Assembly (NCBI GenBank): GCA_020635175.1
Contig: JACKAH010000008.1
Coordinates: 1-54,728 of the forward strand
Origin: Deltaproteobacteria bacterium
Lineage (GTDB): Bacteria; Bdellovibrionota_C; UBA2361; J135
Direction: 5' to 3'
Length of the DNA stretch: 54,728 bases
Each line of letters begins with the position of its first letter. Positions within the stretch are counted from its first letter, which is position 1. The position numbers were made by a program, and so were the translations under genes. The notes under the pieces are model-generated. The model worked only from the letters and a program-made list of their open reading frames with translations. It had not been told where the DNA came from and ran no database searches. Shown here in pieces: positions 40,780 to 49,049 of the stretch.

Positions 40780-42930
40780 ATGGCACAGAATGTAGAAACG
40801 TTTAGTTATGACGATGCAATCGTTAGGAAGTTTGTCTTAGTAACACTGCTCTGGGGAGTTGTGGGAATGTTGGTTGGTGTAATAGCTGCTGCGCAGTTGG
40901 CACATTGGCCATTTAACTTTGATCTTCCCTGGATAACATTTGGAAGACTTAGACCGTTACACACCAATGCCGTAATTTTTGCATTCGCAGGTAACACGAT
41001 ATTTGCTGGTATGTACTACTCGACTCAGCGTCTGCTCAAGACTCGCATGTGGAGTGATACATTAAGTGCAATTCACTTCTGGGGGTGGCAACTCATAATC
41101 GTTTCCGCTGCCATAACTCTACCTTTAGGTATCACTGTCTCTAAAGAATATGCTGAGCTTGAATGGCCAATTGACTTAGCGATTGCTGTAGTTTGGGTTT
41201 TGTTCGCTGTTAACTTCTTTATGACTATTGCTAGAAGAAGAGAGCGCCATATTTATGTTGCAATCTGGTTTTATATTGCAACACTTTTAACTATAGCGAT
41301 GTTGCATGTCGTTAACTCTCTGGCACTTCCTGTCTCTTTTACTAAAAGTTATTCTGTTTTTGCTGGTGTACAGGATGCATTGGTTCAGTGGTGGTATGGC
41401 CATAATGCGGTTGCATTCTTTTTAACAACCCCTTTCTTAGGTCTGATGTATTATTTCTTGCCTAAGGCAGCGAATAGGCCTGTTTATTCATACAGATTGT
41501 CTATCATTCACTTCTGGTCTCTGATCTTTATCTATATCTGGGCCGGTCCACACCACTTGATGAATACCTCGCTCCCAGAGTGGGCGCAGACTATCGGAGT
41601 GGTATTTTCAATTACACTAATTGCTCCATCTTGGGGTGGAATGATTAACGGTCTTCTCACTCTGCGGGGTGCTTGGGATAAGTTGCGAACAGATCCTATC
41701 CTAAAATTCTTTGTAGTTGGGATTACTTTCTATGGAATGTCGACCTTTGAAGGTCCGATGATGTCAATTAAGCAGATTAACTCTCTTACACACTACACTG
41801 ACTACACTATCGGTCACGTGCATGGCGGTGCCTTGGGTTGGAACGGTTTCTTATCATTTGGAATGATTTACTACCTGATGCCAAAGCTCTGGAAAACCGA
41901 GATGTGGAGTCCAAAGTTAGTCATGACACATTTCTGGCTTTCAACCATTGGTATCGTTCTATACATAGTTTCAATGTGGAGCGCTGGAATAACTCAGGCT
42001 CTAATGTGGTGGGCATTTACGGATGAAGGAACTCTACTTTATCCAGAGTTTATTGAGACTGTTACAAAGTTGATTCCATTTTATTGGGTCCGATTACTTG
42101 GTGGCTCAATGTATCTCTTTGGTCTACTGCTAATGTGTTACAACGTGCTTAAAACCATCGGTGTTTCTAAAGCCAAAGGAGCAGATCTTTCAGATCCAAC
42201 TTATAAAGCAGTAGCTCTATCAGCACAGCCGGATGAGGAGGAGGCAAATCATCCATCTCCTTGGCATAGAAGGTTAGAAGGAAAGCCTGTTGCTTTTAGT
42301 ATCTTAACCTTACTTGCCGTAATTATTGGCGGCCCTGCTCAGTACATTCCACTGGTTGCAATCAAGAGTAACATTGCAACTATCTCTTCAGTAAAACCAT
42401 ACACGGCTCTTCAGTTAGAGGGACGTGATATTTACATTAGAGAGGGATGTTACAACTGTCACTCGCAGATGGTTAGACCATTTAGAGATGAAACTGTCCG
42501 TTATGGAGAATACTCTAAGGCAGGAGAGTTTGTTTACGACCACCCATTTCAGTTTGGTTCTAAGAGAACAGGTCCTGATCTGCACAGAGTTGGAGGTAAG
42601 TATCCGCACTTTTGGCACTATCGACATATGGCAGAACCACAATCAACAACTCCGGGTTCAATTATGCCAAGGTATCCTTGGTTGTATAAGAACAACCTAG
42701 ATACTTCGTTAACGTCTGATAAGCTTAAAGCGATGAGAACTTTAGGAGTTCCATATACAGATCAAGATATCTCCGGTGCTTCAGACTCTTTGAAAGCAGA
42801 AGCTCAATCATTAGTTGAGCAGCTACAATCTCAAGGGGTAACGGATACTACAGGGTTGGCTGAGAAAGAGATTATAGCACTAATCGCTTATCTGCAGCGA
42901 CTTGGTACTGATATCAAAGGAGAGCACTAA
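40780..42930 (+). CDS. ccoNO: Fused cbb3 cytochrome oxidase subunits I and II (CcoNO)
   Basis: A single chain of about 716 residues combining CcoN and CcoO. ATG 40780 (AQNVETFSYDD) is preferred over the GTG at 40738, which lacks a ribosome site. The CcoN part (to about 470) has the heme and copper His motifs: RPLHTNAVIFAFAGNT, QWWYGHNAVAFFLTTPF, IWAGPHHLMNTSLPEW and YTIGHVHGGALGWNGF. After a linker, the CcoO part (about 510-716) has the single c-heme site REGCYNCHSQMVRPFRDETV and axial Met region PGSIMPRYPWLY. Fused CcoNO is known in some phyla. The chain reduces O2 to water while pumping protons. Confidence 0.95.
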   Translation: MAQNVETFSYDDAIVRKFVLVTLLWGVVGMLVGVIAAAQLAHWPFNFDLPWITFGRLRPLHTNAVIFAFAGNTIFAGMYYSTQRLLKTRMWSDTLSAIHFWGWQLIIVSAAITLPLGITVSKEYAELEWPIDLAIAVVWVLFAVNFFMTIARRRERHIYVAIWFYIATLLTIAMLHVVNSLALPVSFTKSYSVFAGVQDALVQWWYGHNAVAFFLTTPFLGLMYYFLPKAANRPVYSYRLSIIHFWSLIFIYIWAGPHHLMNTSLPEWAQTIGVVFSITLIAPSWGGMINGLLTLRGAWDKLRTDPILKFFVVGITFYGMSTFEGPMMSIKQINSLTHYTDYTIGHVHGGALGWNGFLSFGMIYYLMPKLWKTEMWSPKLVMTHFWLSTIGIVLYIVSMWSAGITQALMWWAFTDEGTLLYPEFIETVTKLIPFYWVRLLGGSMYLFGLLLMCYNVLKTIGVSKAKGADLSDPTYKAVALSAQPDEEEANHPSPWHRRLEGKPVAFSILTLLAVIIGGPAQYIPLVAIKSNIATISSVKPYTALQLEGRDIYIREGCYNCHSQMVRPFRDETVRYGEYSKAGEFVYDHPFQFGSKRTGPDLHRVGGKYPHFWHYRHMAEPQSTTPGSIMPRYPWLYKNNLDTSLTSDKLKAMRTLGVPYTDQDISGASDSLKAEAQSLVEQLQSQGVTDTTGLAEKEIIALIAYLQRLGTDIKGEH

Positions 42931-43092
42931 ATGAAGGAGATTCTCCCTTTTATTCATGAGTTGCCAACAAGAGTACTGTTGATAACTCCCGCATTTTTCC
43001 TGTTGTTTATGGGAATAGCTGTCTGGGTCTATCGAAAAGATCGAAAGGCTCAGTACGAGGAAACTGCGCATTTACCGCTCGAACAGGAATGA
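42931..43092 (+). CDS. ccoQ: CcoQ small subunit of cbb3 oxidase
   Basis: A 53-residue one-span protein whose ATG directly follows the ccoNO stop. The membrane helix is LLITPAFFLLFMGIAVWVY, followed by RKDRKAQYEETAHLPLEQE, the short basic-to-acidic tail typical of CcoQ. It helps stabilise the interaction of CcoP with the core. It was found by reading the gap, being too short for a simple ORF scan. Confidence 0.88.
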   Translation: MKEILPFIHELPTRVLLITPAFFLLFMGIAVWVYRKDRKAQYEETAHLPLEQE

Positions 43093-43117
43093 TTTTTGAT
43101 TTAGATGGATTAAGGCA

Positions 43118-43687
43118 ATGACAGAAGAAGATAAGCTTTTAGAACATGACTACGATGGAATTCAAGAGTATGACAACGATCTTCCACGATGGTGGAGGAA
43201 CATATTCTGGCTCACTGGAATCTTTGGGGTGTTTTATCTAGTCTGGACACATTTTGGATTTAAAGAACCACAGCATCAGCAACTTGCTCGTGAAATCCAA
43301 GAGCTTGAGCAGCACAAAGCTGAGATAGCTAAAAGTTCAGGTAGCGTAGAAGTGACTGACGAGCAGTTGATGAAGTTAGTAGCTATGCCTGAGCGTATCT
43401 CTAAAGGTAAAGAGATCTTTGTGGCTAAATGCGCTGCATGTCATGGCATAAACGGCGAGGGATTAGTTGGACCTAATCTCACGGATGATTTCTGGATTCA
43501 TGGTGGTAAGCCAACTCAGATTAGAAAAGTCATCATGGAAGGTGTGCCTGAGAAGGGCATGATTTCATGGCAAGCATTAATGACCGCTGATGAGATAAAT
43601 TCAGCATTGGCGTATATCTGGTCTTTGAACGGTACAAGTCCTCCAAATGGCAAGGCTCCTGAAGGAGATGAGTTTAAACGCAGCTAG
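43118..43687 (+). CDS. ccoP: Mono-heme CcoP-type cytochrome c subunit
   Basis: A 189-residue membrane-anchored cytochrome c. The N-terminal part EHDYDGIQEYDNDLPRWWRN, then IFWLTGIFGVFYLVW, is the CcoP N-terminal helix domain. There is one heme site, VAKCAACHGINGEGLVGPNL, with the axial Met region GVPEKGMISWQAL. Most proteobacterial CcoP are near 290 residues with two CxxCH sites, so this one is short. The electron path would therefore be CcoP heme, CcoO heme, CcoN. It is followed by ccoG 32 bases later. Confidence 0.93.
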   Translation: MTEEDKLLEHDYDGIQEYDNDLPRWWRNIFWLTGIFGVFYLVWTHFGFKEPQHQQLAREIQELEQHKAEIAKSSGSVEVTDEQLMKLVAMPERISKGKEIFVAKCAACHGINGEGLVGPNLTDDFWIHGGKPTQIRKVIMEGVPEKGMISWQALMTADEINSALAYIWSLNGTSPPNGKAPEGDEFKRS

Positions 43688-43719
43688 TCTAAAGTCTAGC
43701 GAGGTTGTAAGATAAAAAC

Positions 43720-45105
43720 ATGACCGATACATTTCGGGATACGTTATACACGATTGACCATAGCGGACGTCGTAAGTGGGTTTACCCATCGTTAGTGAGG
43801 GGGAGGTTATATTGGCCTCGTTTCGTTGTTGCATATATCCTTATGCTAGTCTATTTGGTCATGCCCTGGATCAAGGTTGCTGGACAGCAGGCAATTTTCC
43901 TTAATATAGTTAATAGAAGATTTGTTTTCTTTGGAGTTGAGTTTTGGGCGACTGACACCTTTTATCTTTTTTTAGTTTTAGGTGGATTAGCGATAGCTTT
44001 ATTCTTTTTTACCTCTTTGTTTGGAAGACTCTGGTGTGGTTGGGCCTGTCCTGAGACGGTATTTTTAGAATTTCTCTTTAGGCCAATCGAAAGAGCAATA
44101 GAAGGTAACTCTGCTCAACGTTTAAGGCTAGATCAACAGCCCTGGAACTTTACGAAAATCTGGAAGAAGCTGTTAAAACATGGCTTATGTGCTTTTTTTG
44201 CCTGGATACTAGCATCTACGTTTCTAGCTTACTTTATAGGTGCTGAAACCTTAATTCAGATGATGCAGGGCTCCCCAACTGATAATCTAGTTCCATTCTC
44301 ATTAACAATTATCTTTATGGGATTAATGGGTTTTCAGTTTGGCTGGTTTAGAGAGCAGTTCTGCACAGTGCTCTGTCCATATGCAAGATTTCAATCTGTA
44401 CTGATGGATTCAAATTCTCTTGTTGTAGGTTATGATTCAGTACGTGGAGAACCACGTGGTAAGGCTAAAAAGGGGCAATCTGATCAAGAGCTCGGCGATT
44501 GTGTTGATTGTGGATTATGTGTGCGTGTCTGTCCAACCGGTATTGATATTCGTAACGGTATGCAGCTGGAGTGCATTAACTGTACAGCATGTATCGATGC
44601 TTGTGATTCAATCATGCAAAAACTTGGACGGCCACTTGGTTTGATAAGATATGATACCGAAAATGGGTTGAATGGAGAACGTCGTAGGATTCTTAGACCA
44701 AGAGTATTTATCTATGGTTTCATATTGATTGCATTTCTCACAGCATTTGCTTTCAAACTAAACAACAGGGTTTTAAGCGAAACTCAAATTATCCGTGGGG
44801 CACGTGACGTTCCGTATAGTGCTTTAGCAAATGGCCAGATAACAAACCATCTGCACCTCAAGATCTCTAATAAAAGTAAGCAACTTAGACATTATTCTGT
44901 CTCCACATCTGAGCCAGGCATCTCTCTTTTAGTGCCGAATTCTCCATACCCAGTAGAGCCTGGATTAATTGTTACAACTCCATTGTTTGTAAATTTTGAT
45001 AAGTCTAAGTTAAATGCAGGCAAACTTAAAATAGTTATTAAGATCTCTGACGATTCAGGCTACAGCGAGTTAAGAGAAGTAACATTGCTAGGTCCAGATG
45101 AATAA
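43720..45105 (+). CDS. ccoG: Cytochrome c oxidase accessory protein CcoG (FixG)
   Basis: A 461-residue membrane iron-sulfur protein implicated in cbb3 assembly, proposed to reduce copper. It has five membrane helices. The conserved Cys motifs are LWCGWACPETVFLEFLFRPI and FREQFCTVLCPYARFQSVLM. The ferredoxin region has DCVDCGLCVRVCPTGIDIRN and LECINCTACIDACDSIMQKL, giving two 4Fe-4S sites. The C-terminal part is the Ig-like FixG domain (LHLKISNKSKQLRHYSVSTS). Its 3' end overlaps the next gene by eight bases. Confidence 0.96.
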   Translation: MTDTFRDTLYTIDHSGRRKWVYPSLVRGRLYWPRFVVAYILMLVYLVMPWIKVAGQQAIFLNIVNRRFVFFGVEFWATDTFYLFLVLGGLAIALFFFTSLFGRLWCGWACPETVFLEFLFRPIERAIEGNSAQRLRLDQQPWNFTKIWKKLLKHGLCAFFAWILASTFLAYFIGAETLIQMMQGSPTDNLVPFSLTIIFMGLMGFQFGWFREQFCTVLCPYARFQSVLMDSNSLVVGYDSVRGEPRGKAKKGQSDQELGDCVDCGLCVRVCPTGIDIRNGMQLECINCTACIDACDSIMQKLGRPLGLIRYDTENGLNGERRRILRPRVFIYGFILIAFLTAFAFKLNNRVLSETQIIRGARDVPYSALANGQITNHLHLKISNKSKQLRHYSVSTSEPGISLLVPNSPYPVEPGLIVTTPLFVNFDKSKLNAGKLKIVIKISDDSGYSELREVTLLGPDE

Positions 45106-45598
45106 TAGCTCTACTCTAAGTAAATTTCAGTACTATAAATGGCCGCTTGCTATTGTGTTGTTCTTTATCTGCTTAGCCATTTTTCATAGCTTTCTTTTAA
45201 TGACTGCATTCTCAAAGCACCCTGATGCGGTAGATCAGGCCCCCTATGAAAAGGGAATTGCTTACCAGCAAGTTATAGACAAGATAGAAAATGCGTATGT
45301 TTGGGGTTTGAAAACAGAGATCTCAATTAGTTCTGCAGACCCAGACAATCAACGTGAAGTTTCAGTAAATATACTTGAAACAAAAACACCAAAATTAAGC
45401 ATTGATAAGGTAACGATTAGATCTTTTCGAGCGAATGATAGTTCCTTAGATCAAGAAAAAGAGTTGAACTCTGTTGTTGGTGATTATGGAAACTATAGAC
45501 AGATACTAAATCTACCTAAAGGTCTCTGGATCTTTGAGATTACGATTGTAACTCCACAGGGGGAAGCACTAGTTAAGAAGCAGAAATTTTTATCCTAA
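45098..45598 (+). CDS. ccoH: FixH/CcoH-like cbb3 assembly protein
   Basis: A 166-residue protein with one N-terminal membrane helix (WPLAIVLFFICLAIFHSFLL) and a periplasmic beta-rich domain. KHPDAVDQAPYEKGIAYQQV, the family's PdaVx.dYYe.gl.y.. region, supports FixH. A C-terminal strand set with PKGLWIFEITIVTPQGEALV completes it. It overlaps ccoG by eight bases, so translation is coupled. FixH helps assemble CcoI and CcoN. The end overlaps the convergent kinase gene by four bases. Confidence 0.85.
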   Translation: MNNSSTLSKFQYYKWPLAIVLFFICLAIFHSFLLMTAFSKHPDAVDQAPYEKGIAYQQVIDKIENAYVWGLKTEISISSADPDNQREVSVNILETKTPKLSIDKVTIRSFRANDSSLDQEKELNSVVGDYGNYRQILNLPKGLWIFEITIVTPQGEALVKKQKFLS

Positions 45599-47259
45599 GC
45601 TGTAAGCTCTTTAATCGATTTGTATAATTCTTGTTTTTTGAGTGGCTTAGTAACATAGCCGTCCATCCCTTTGGCTAAGAATCTCTCTTTGTCTCCAGCC
45701 ATGGCATGGGCAGTTAGTGCTAGTATAGGCACATGGTTACCAGTCTCTTTTTCCTGTTCTCTGATAATTTCAGTTGCCTCAATTCCATTCATCAAAGGCA
45801 TCTCTATATCCATTAATATTAGATCAAAGGATTCAGAGCTATGCTCAAGTGCTTCAACGCCATTATGTGCGACTGTAATCAGATGTCCTACCTTCTTAAG
45901 TAAGGTTGCAGCAAGCTTCTGGTTTACAGGATTATCTTCAACCAACAAAATTTTAAGCTGTTTATCAAAAGTAACCTCAGCATTTTCCTCTTTTTTACTC
46001 TCTGCTTTCTCAACAACAGAGCAGGATTCAAGTCTTGAAGAAAAGTAAAATGTACTACCTTCGCCCTCCAAGCTCGAGAGTTTAAGCTCTCCCCCCATAA
46101 GTTTTGCAAGTTGTGATGAAATTGCAAGTCCTAAACCTGTTCCGCCATAGTGTCTAGTGGTATCTGCATCGGCTTGAGAGAATGCTTCGAAGATTTTAAA
46201 TTGCTTTTCTTCTGAGATTCCGATCCCGGTATCAGTAACGCTGAATAGAATTTCTATATTTGAATTTTGCTGAGAGGATTTTTTAATCTCGAAAGTTATC
46301 TTTCCTTCATTTGGAGTAAACTTAACTGCATTTCCGATCAGATTATTCAAAATCTGGCGAAGTCTGTCAGGATCTCCCTTAACTCTTGCTGGTAAAGTTT
46401 GATCAAGTTTTACCTCAAACTCGATATCTTTTGATTCAATTCTAACTCTGTGTAGACCTTCAACCGAAGCAATAAACTCTTCTAGCTCAAAAACTGTAGG
46501 AACAATTTCAAGTTTGCCGGCTTCAATTTTAGAGAAGTCTAGGATGTCATTAATGATTGAGAGCAGGGATTCTGCTGAAATGCTTAGATTTTTGGCTAGT
46601 TCTTTCTGTTCATTGCAAAGATTGCTTTCTAGCAAAAGCTCACTCATTCCAAGTACCCCATTCATCGGAGTTCTAATTTCATGACTCATATTTGCGAGGA
46701 AGATGCTTTTCGCTTTTGTAGCTGTTTCTGCGGCATCTCGAGCGTGTTTTAACTCAATCGCCTGTTTAATAAGCGTATCAGCTTGCTCTTCTATTTGTAA
46801 TCTTTGCAGTTCAAGCTCAATGACATGTTCTCTTAGTTTCTGTTCTGCAATAACTCTGTCAGAGATATCCAGTATAATTGAAACTATACAACGCGTATTT
46901 TTAAATCGTATTTTTTGTAGATGTGCCTCGATATCGTAAATTGTTCCATCTTTTCTTTGATGGAAAGAGGTGTAGGTAAGTTTTTCTACTTCGCCTAAGA
47001 GTAGCGGCTTAATTAGTTTATAAAATGAGTCGGGTGTATATTCAGGCGCAAGTTCAGGTAGAGATAAATTCAGGATCTCTTTATTAGAAAATTTCATGTT
47101 ATAGAGAGCACCACGATTGGCATAGATGCACTTAAGTGACTCTAAATCAAAGATTAAGATCTCATTTAGAGATTGCTCAATTATCTTTGCATAGTCATCA
47201 AGCGCAGAGCTCTGCTCAATATGCTCTTGTGTGGACTTAATAGTCCCTTTGTCCTTCAT
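45595..47259 (-). CDS. Cytoplasmic PAS hybrid histidine kinase
   Basis: A 554-residue sensor with no membrane span. Residues about 20-140 are a PAS domain (EQSLNEILIFDLESLKCIYA, then PDSFYKLIKPLLLGEVEKLT). A coiled coil around 140-190 follows. The H-box is FLANMSHEIRTPMNGVLGMS, the N-box LIGNAVKFTPNEGKITFEI, the G-boxes VTDTGIGISEEKQFKIFEAF and HYGGTGLGLAIS. The C-terminal receiver has KILLVEDNPVNQKLAATLLK, FDLILMDIEMPLMNGIEATE and GMDGYVTKPLK. There is no Hpt domain, so a separate phosphotransfer partner is implied. The cue is unknown. It is convergent with ccoH. Confidence 0.93.
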   Translation of the reverse strand: MKDKGTIKSTQEHIEQSSALDDYAKIIEQSLNEILIFDLESLKCIYANRGALYNMKFSNKEILNLSLPELAPEYTPDSFYKLIKPLLLGEVEKLTYTSFHQRKDGTIYDIEAHLQKIRFKNTRCIVSIILDISDRVIAEQKLREHVIELELQRLQIEEQADTLIKQAIELKHARDAAETATKAKSIFLANMSHEIRTPMNGVLGMSELLLESNLCNEQKELAKNLSISAESLLSIINDILDFSKIEAGKLEIVPTVFELEEFIASVEGLHRVRIESKDIEFEVKLDQTLPARVKGDPDRLRQILNNLIGNAVKFTPNEGKITFEIKKSSQQNSNIEILFSVTDTGIGISEEKQFKIFEAFSQADADTTRHYGGTGLGLAISSQLAKLMGGELKLSSLEGEGSTFYFSSRLESCSVVEKAESKKEENAEVTFDKQLKILLVEDNPVNQKLAATLLKKVGHLITVAHNGVEALEHSSESFDLILMDIEMPLMNGIEATEIIREQEKETGNHVPILALTAHAMAGDKERFLAKGMDGYVTKPLKKQELYKSIKELTA

Positions 47260-47463
47260 GAATCCCTAGTCAAAAAACCTTCCCAAAACCTGCAAGAAAC
47301 AAGGTTCGATTATTAGATCGGAATCCTGCGTGGAGCCCTGAAGGGCTATTTATTGTGTTGAAATATCAAGAAGTTACGCTTAAAAAAGCTTTCATTATGG
47401 CCTTGATCTTGAAGAGGATAGGGGCTACTTCTGGAGGTGAATTTAACAAAGAACTAAAGGTAT
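47260..47463. other. Gap with a short perfect hairpin before the CBS gene
   Basis: AGCCCT-GA-AGGGCT at 47334-47347 makes a tight stem followed by ATTTATTG. It could end the short region transcribed from the right or be part of a leader. No gene is supported here. Confidence 0.35.
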
Positions 47464-47931
47464 ATGATGGCTCACTCACTAACTGTAAAAGATGTTATGG
47501 AGAAAAATGTAATTACCCTTTCTCCAGAGATGTCACTTGAGCAGGCTTCTAAAGTGTTTAGTCAAAACACGATAAGTGGTGCTCCAGTTGTAGATCAAGG
47601 TGGAAATTTAAAAGGGGTACTTTCTCAAACAGATCTACTTCGCATTGCCACGTCAGATGATATCGCTGATTTTCCTTCCGGGACCTTTTATATCGGCATG
47701 CCTTATTGGAGAACTCCTCTATTAGAGACTATCTTTGAAAAGCTTGAGGATACCAATGTTGAGGAGACGATGAATACTGATGTCATCACCTGTTCACCCA
47801 ATGATGATATTTCAGTTATAGCAACTACGATGAGACATAATAAGATTCATCGTGTAATTGTTGTTGAAGACCAAAAAGTTGTAGGAATTGTTTCTTCGCT
47901 TTGTTTGTTGCAGGTTCTAGAAAAGCATTAA
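47464..47931 (+). CDS. Tandem CBS-domain protein
   Basis: A 155-residue protein made of one pair of CBS domains. HSLTVKDVMEKNVITLSPEM opens the first, and MNTDVITCSPNDDISVIATT opens the second. GVLSQTDLLRIATSDD and HRVIVVEDQKVVGIVSSLCL are the conserved strands that bind adenosine nucleotides in related proteins. AAAGG lies just upstream, suiting either of the two ATGs at 47464 and 47467. It has no fused enzyme, so it is a stand-alone nucleotide or redox sensor. The target is unknown. Confidence 0.85.
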   Translation: MMAHSLTVKDVMEKNVITLSPEMSLEQASKVFSQNTISGAPVVDQGGNLKGVLSQTDLLRIATSDDIADFPSGTFYIGMPYWRTPLLETIFEKLEDTNVEETMNTDVITCSPNDDISVIATTMRHNKIHRVIVVEDQKVVGIVSSLCLLQVLEKH

Positions 47932-48015
47932 AAAGATGCATTCGCACTGGTTCGGAGAGTGTGTTGATCGAGCTGAAGAGTAATTTCTGACTACATTCCC
48001 AAAAATTCTGACGTT

Positions 48016-48050
48016 GGCACCTCGCGGACGTATCTGTCGCGCGAGGTGCC
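48016..48050. other. Hairpin at the left edge of the GC-rich island
   Basis: GGCACCTCGCG and CGCGAGGTGCC form an 11-bp perfect stem with a 13-base loop. For the minus-strand gene it lies 24 bases past the stop, with a T-run about ten bases beyond the stem, so it may serve as its terminator. Confidence 0.55.
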
Positions 48051-48073
48051 TGTGTCAGCAGACCGTGGCGTGC

Positions 48074-48547
48074 TCAGGCGGTAACGAGCGTGCTCTTCCC
48101 GATCGCCTTGGCGAGCCGGCCCCAGAGCTTCGCGTCGCCGTGCACCTCGATCGAGAGGCCGTTCAGCGCGGGGAAGGGGCGTCCGTCGGCGATGCTCAGG
48201 CAGGTCGAGGCCACCATCAGGCGGCGATCGGTCGCGCTCTGGCCGTCGGGCGGCAGCTTCTCGAAGTGCAGCTTCTTGATGCAGACGGTCACACCGTCAT
48301 CGCCGAGCTTGACGAAGATGCTCGGGTCACCCTGCTCGGGCAGATGCGGGGTGAAGATGAGCGTCTTTCCGCTGGCGTACTCGTGGAACAGCGTCCACAG
48401 CTCTCGTTCGTGTCCGACGTCCTTCAACAGACGCATCAGCGCCCAGAGAGCGCGCACGGTCGAGCGAACTTGTTCGCGAGTGGATTCGGGCAGGACGAGC
48501 TCGGCGCGGCTCTCGATGGAGCTCCGCAGTTCGGGGGTCTGGGTCAT
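48074..48547 (-). CDS. GC-rich gene of unknown function in the island
   Basis: A 157-residue frame from ATG 48547. A GTG 45 bases earlier is an alternative start. The residues look like real protein (LRSSIESRAELVLPESTREQ, ALWALMRLLKDVGHERELWT, HEYASGKTLIFTPHLPEQGD, FVKLGDDGVTVCIKKLHFEK), whereas the long plus-strand frame is poor in normal protein features. It has helices at the N-terminus and beta strands later. I do not recognise the family. Codon use is strongly GC-biased compared with every neighbour, so horizontal transfer is likely. The ribosome site is weak. Confidence 0.55.
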   Translation of the reverse strand: MTQTPELRSSIESRAELVLPESTREQVRSTVRALWALMRLLKDVGHERELWTLFHEYASGKTLIFTPHLPEQGDPSIFVKLGDDGVTVCIKKLHFEKLPPDGQSATDRRLMVASTCLSIADGRPFPALNGLSIEVHGDAKLWGRLAKAIGKSTLVTA

Positions 48548-48614
48548 GGGCAAAAAGGAACAATCTGGTTCAGGATGTGACCAGGTTTGCACGACACCGG
48601 AGTGGTGCCGCGAA

Positions 48615-48666
48615 GGTTACACCCGTTTCCTAAAAGAGCGATCTCTTCTACGAAACGGGTGTAACC
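48615..48666. repeat. Long perfect inverted repeat beside the GC-rich island
   Basis: GGTTACACCCGTTTC (48615-48629) and GAAACGGGTGTAACC (48652-48666) are exact complements with a 22-base spacer. That spacer itself can pair as AAGAG/CTCTT around CGAT. No T-run follows on either strand, so it is not a usual terminator. It may be an insertion boundary. Confidence 0.85.
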
Positions 48667-49049
48667 AAAGAGAAGCTCTCTTTAGCTATGCATTAACAGT
48701 CGTCTCATTCCATAAGCAACGACATATTTGCCATGATATTACTTTTCAAAAGAACCTTATAAACAACATCAATTGAAAACAGAGTTTTCCTTAATCGATC
48801 AACACATTACTCCTTTTACAATAGAGCTAGCTCTCCTTTTAAAAGAAGCAATATGCAGATATCTACACAGATAAAGTTGAATTTATAAGATTCACCAACA
48901 CAGAAAAGATCGATTTATGACCTAGCGCTTATGATAGCAAAGCTTTCAATCTATAGAAAGCTGGTATAGCAAGAAAATCCTGTAGTGGTTTGCCATATGT
49001 TATCGGCTATAGCAGAATTCATTTCGCACTATGTTTAAACCCCTAACTT
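48667..49049. other. AT-rich intergenic region upstream of ctaA
   Basis: The composition returns abruptly to AT-rich after the island. It should hold the ctaA promoter. A short GAAAAC-AGA-GTTTTC hairpin lies near 48774. I see no gene, RNA or clear -35/-10 pair. Confidence 0.4.

Larger units (their letters stand above)
48012..48612. mobile_element. GC-rich island, likely recent insertion
   Basis: Over about 600 bases the GC content jumps from about 40% to roughly 65% by eye and drops back sharply on both sides. The left edge is marked by a hairpin at 48016-48050. The right edge is followed by a 15-bp-arm hairpin at 48615-48666. It carries one coding frame on the minus strand. No transposase, integrase or attC-like core site was found. 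Cassette-like transfer or an assembly artefact are both possible. Confidence 0.65.

Noticed and set aside
48014..48580. Long plus-strand frame in the GC-rich island as a gene
   Set aside because: High-GC DNA gives long antisense frames. The residues are Arg/Gly/Ala/Gln-biased with no normal protein texture. The minus-strand frame is more protein-like.
48615..48666. Hairpin read as an integron attC site
   Set aside because: The arms pair without the gap between R and L boxes and lack a GTTRRRY core. No integrase is near.
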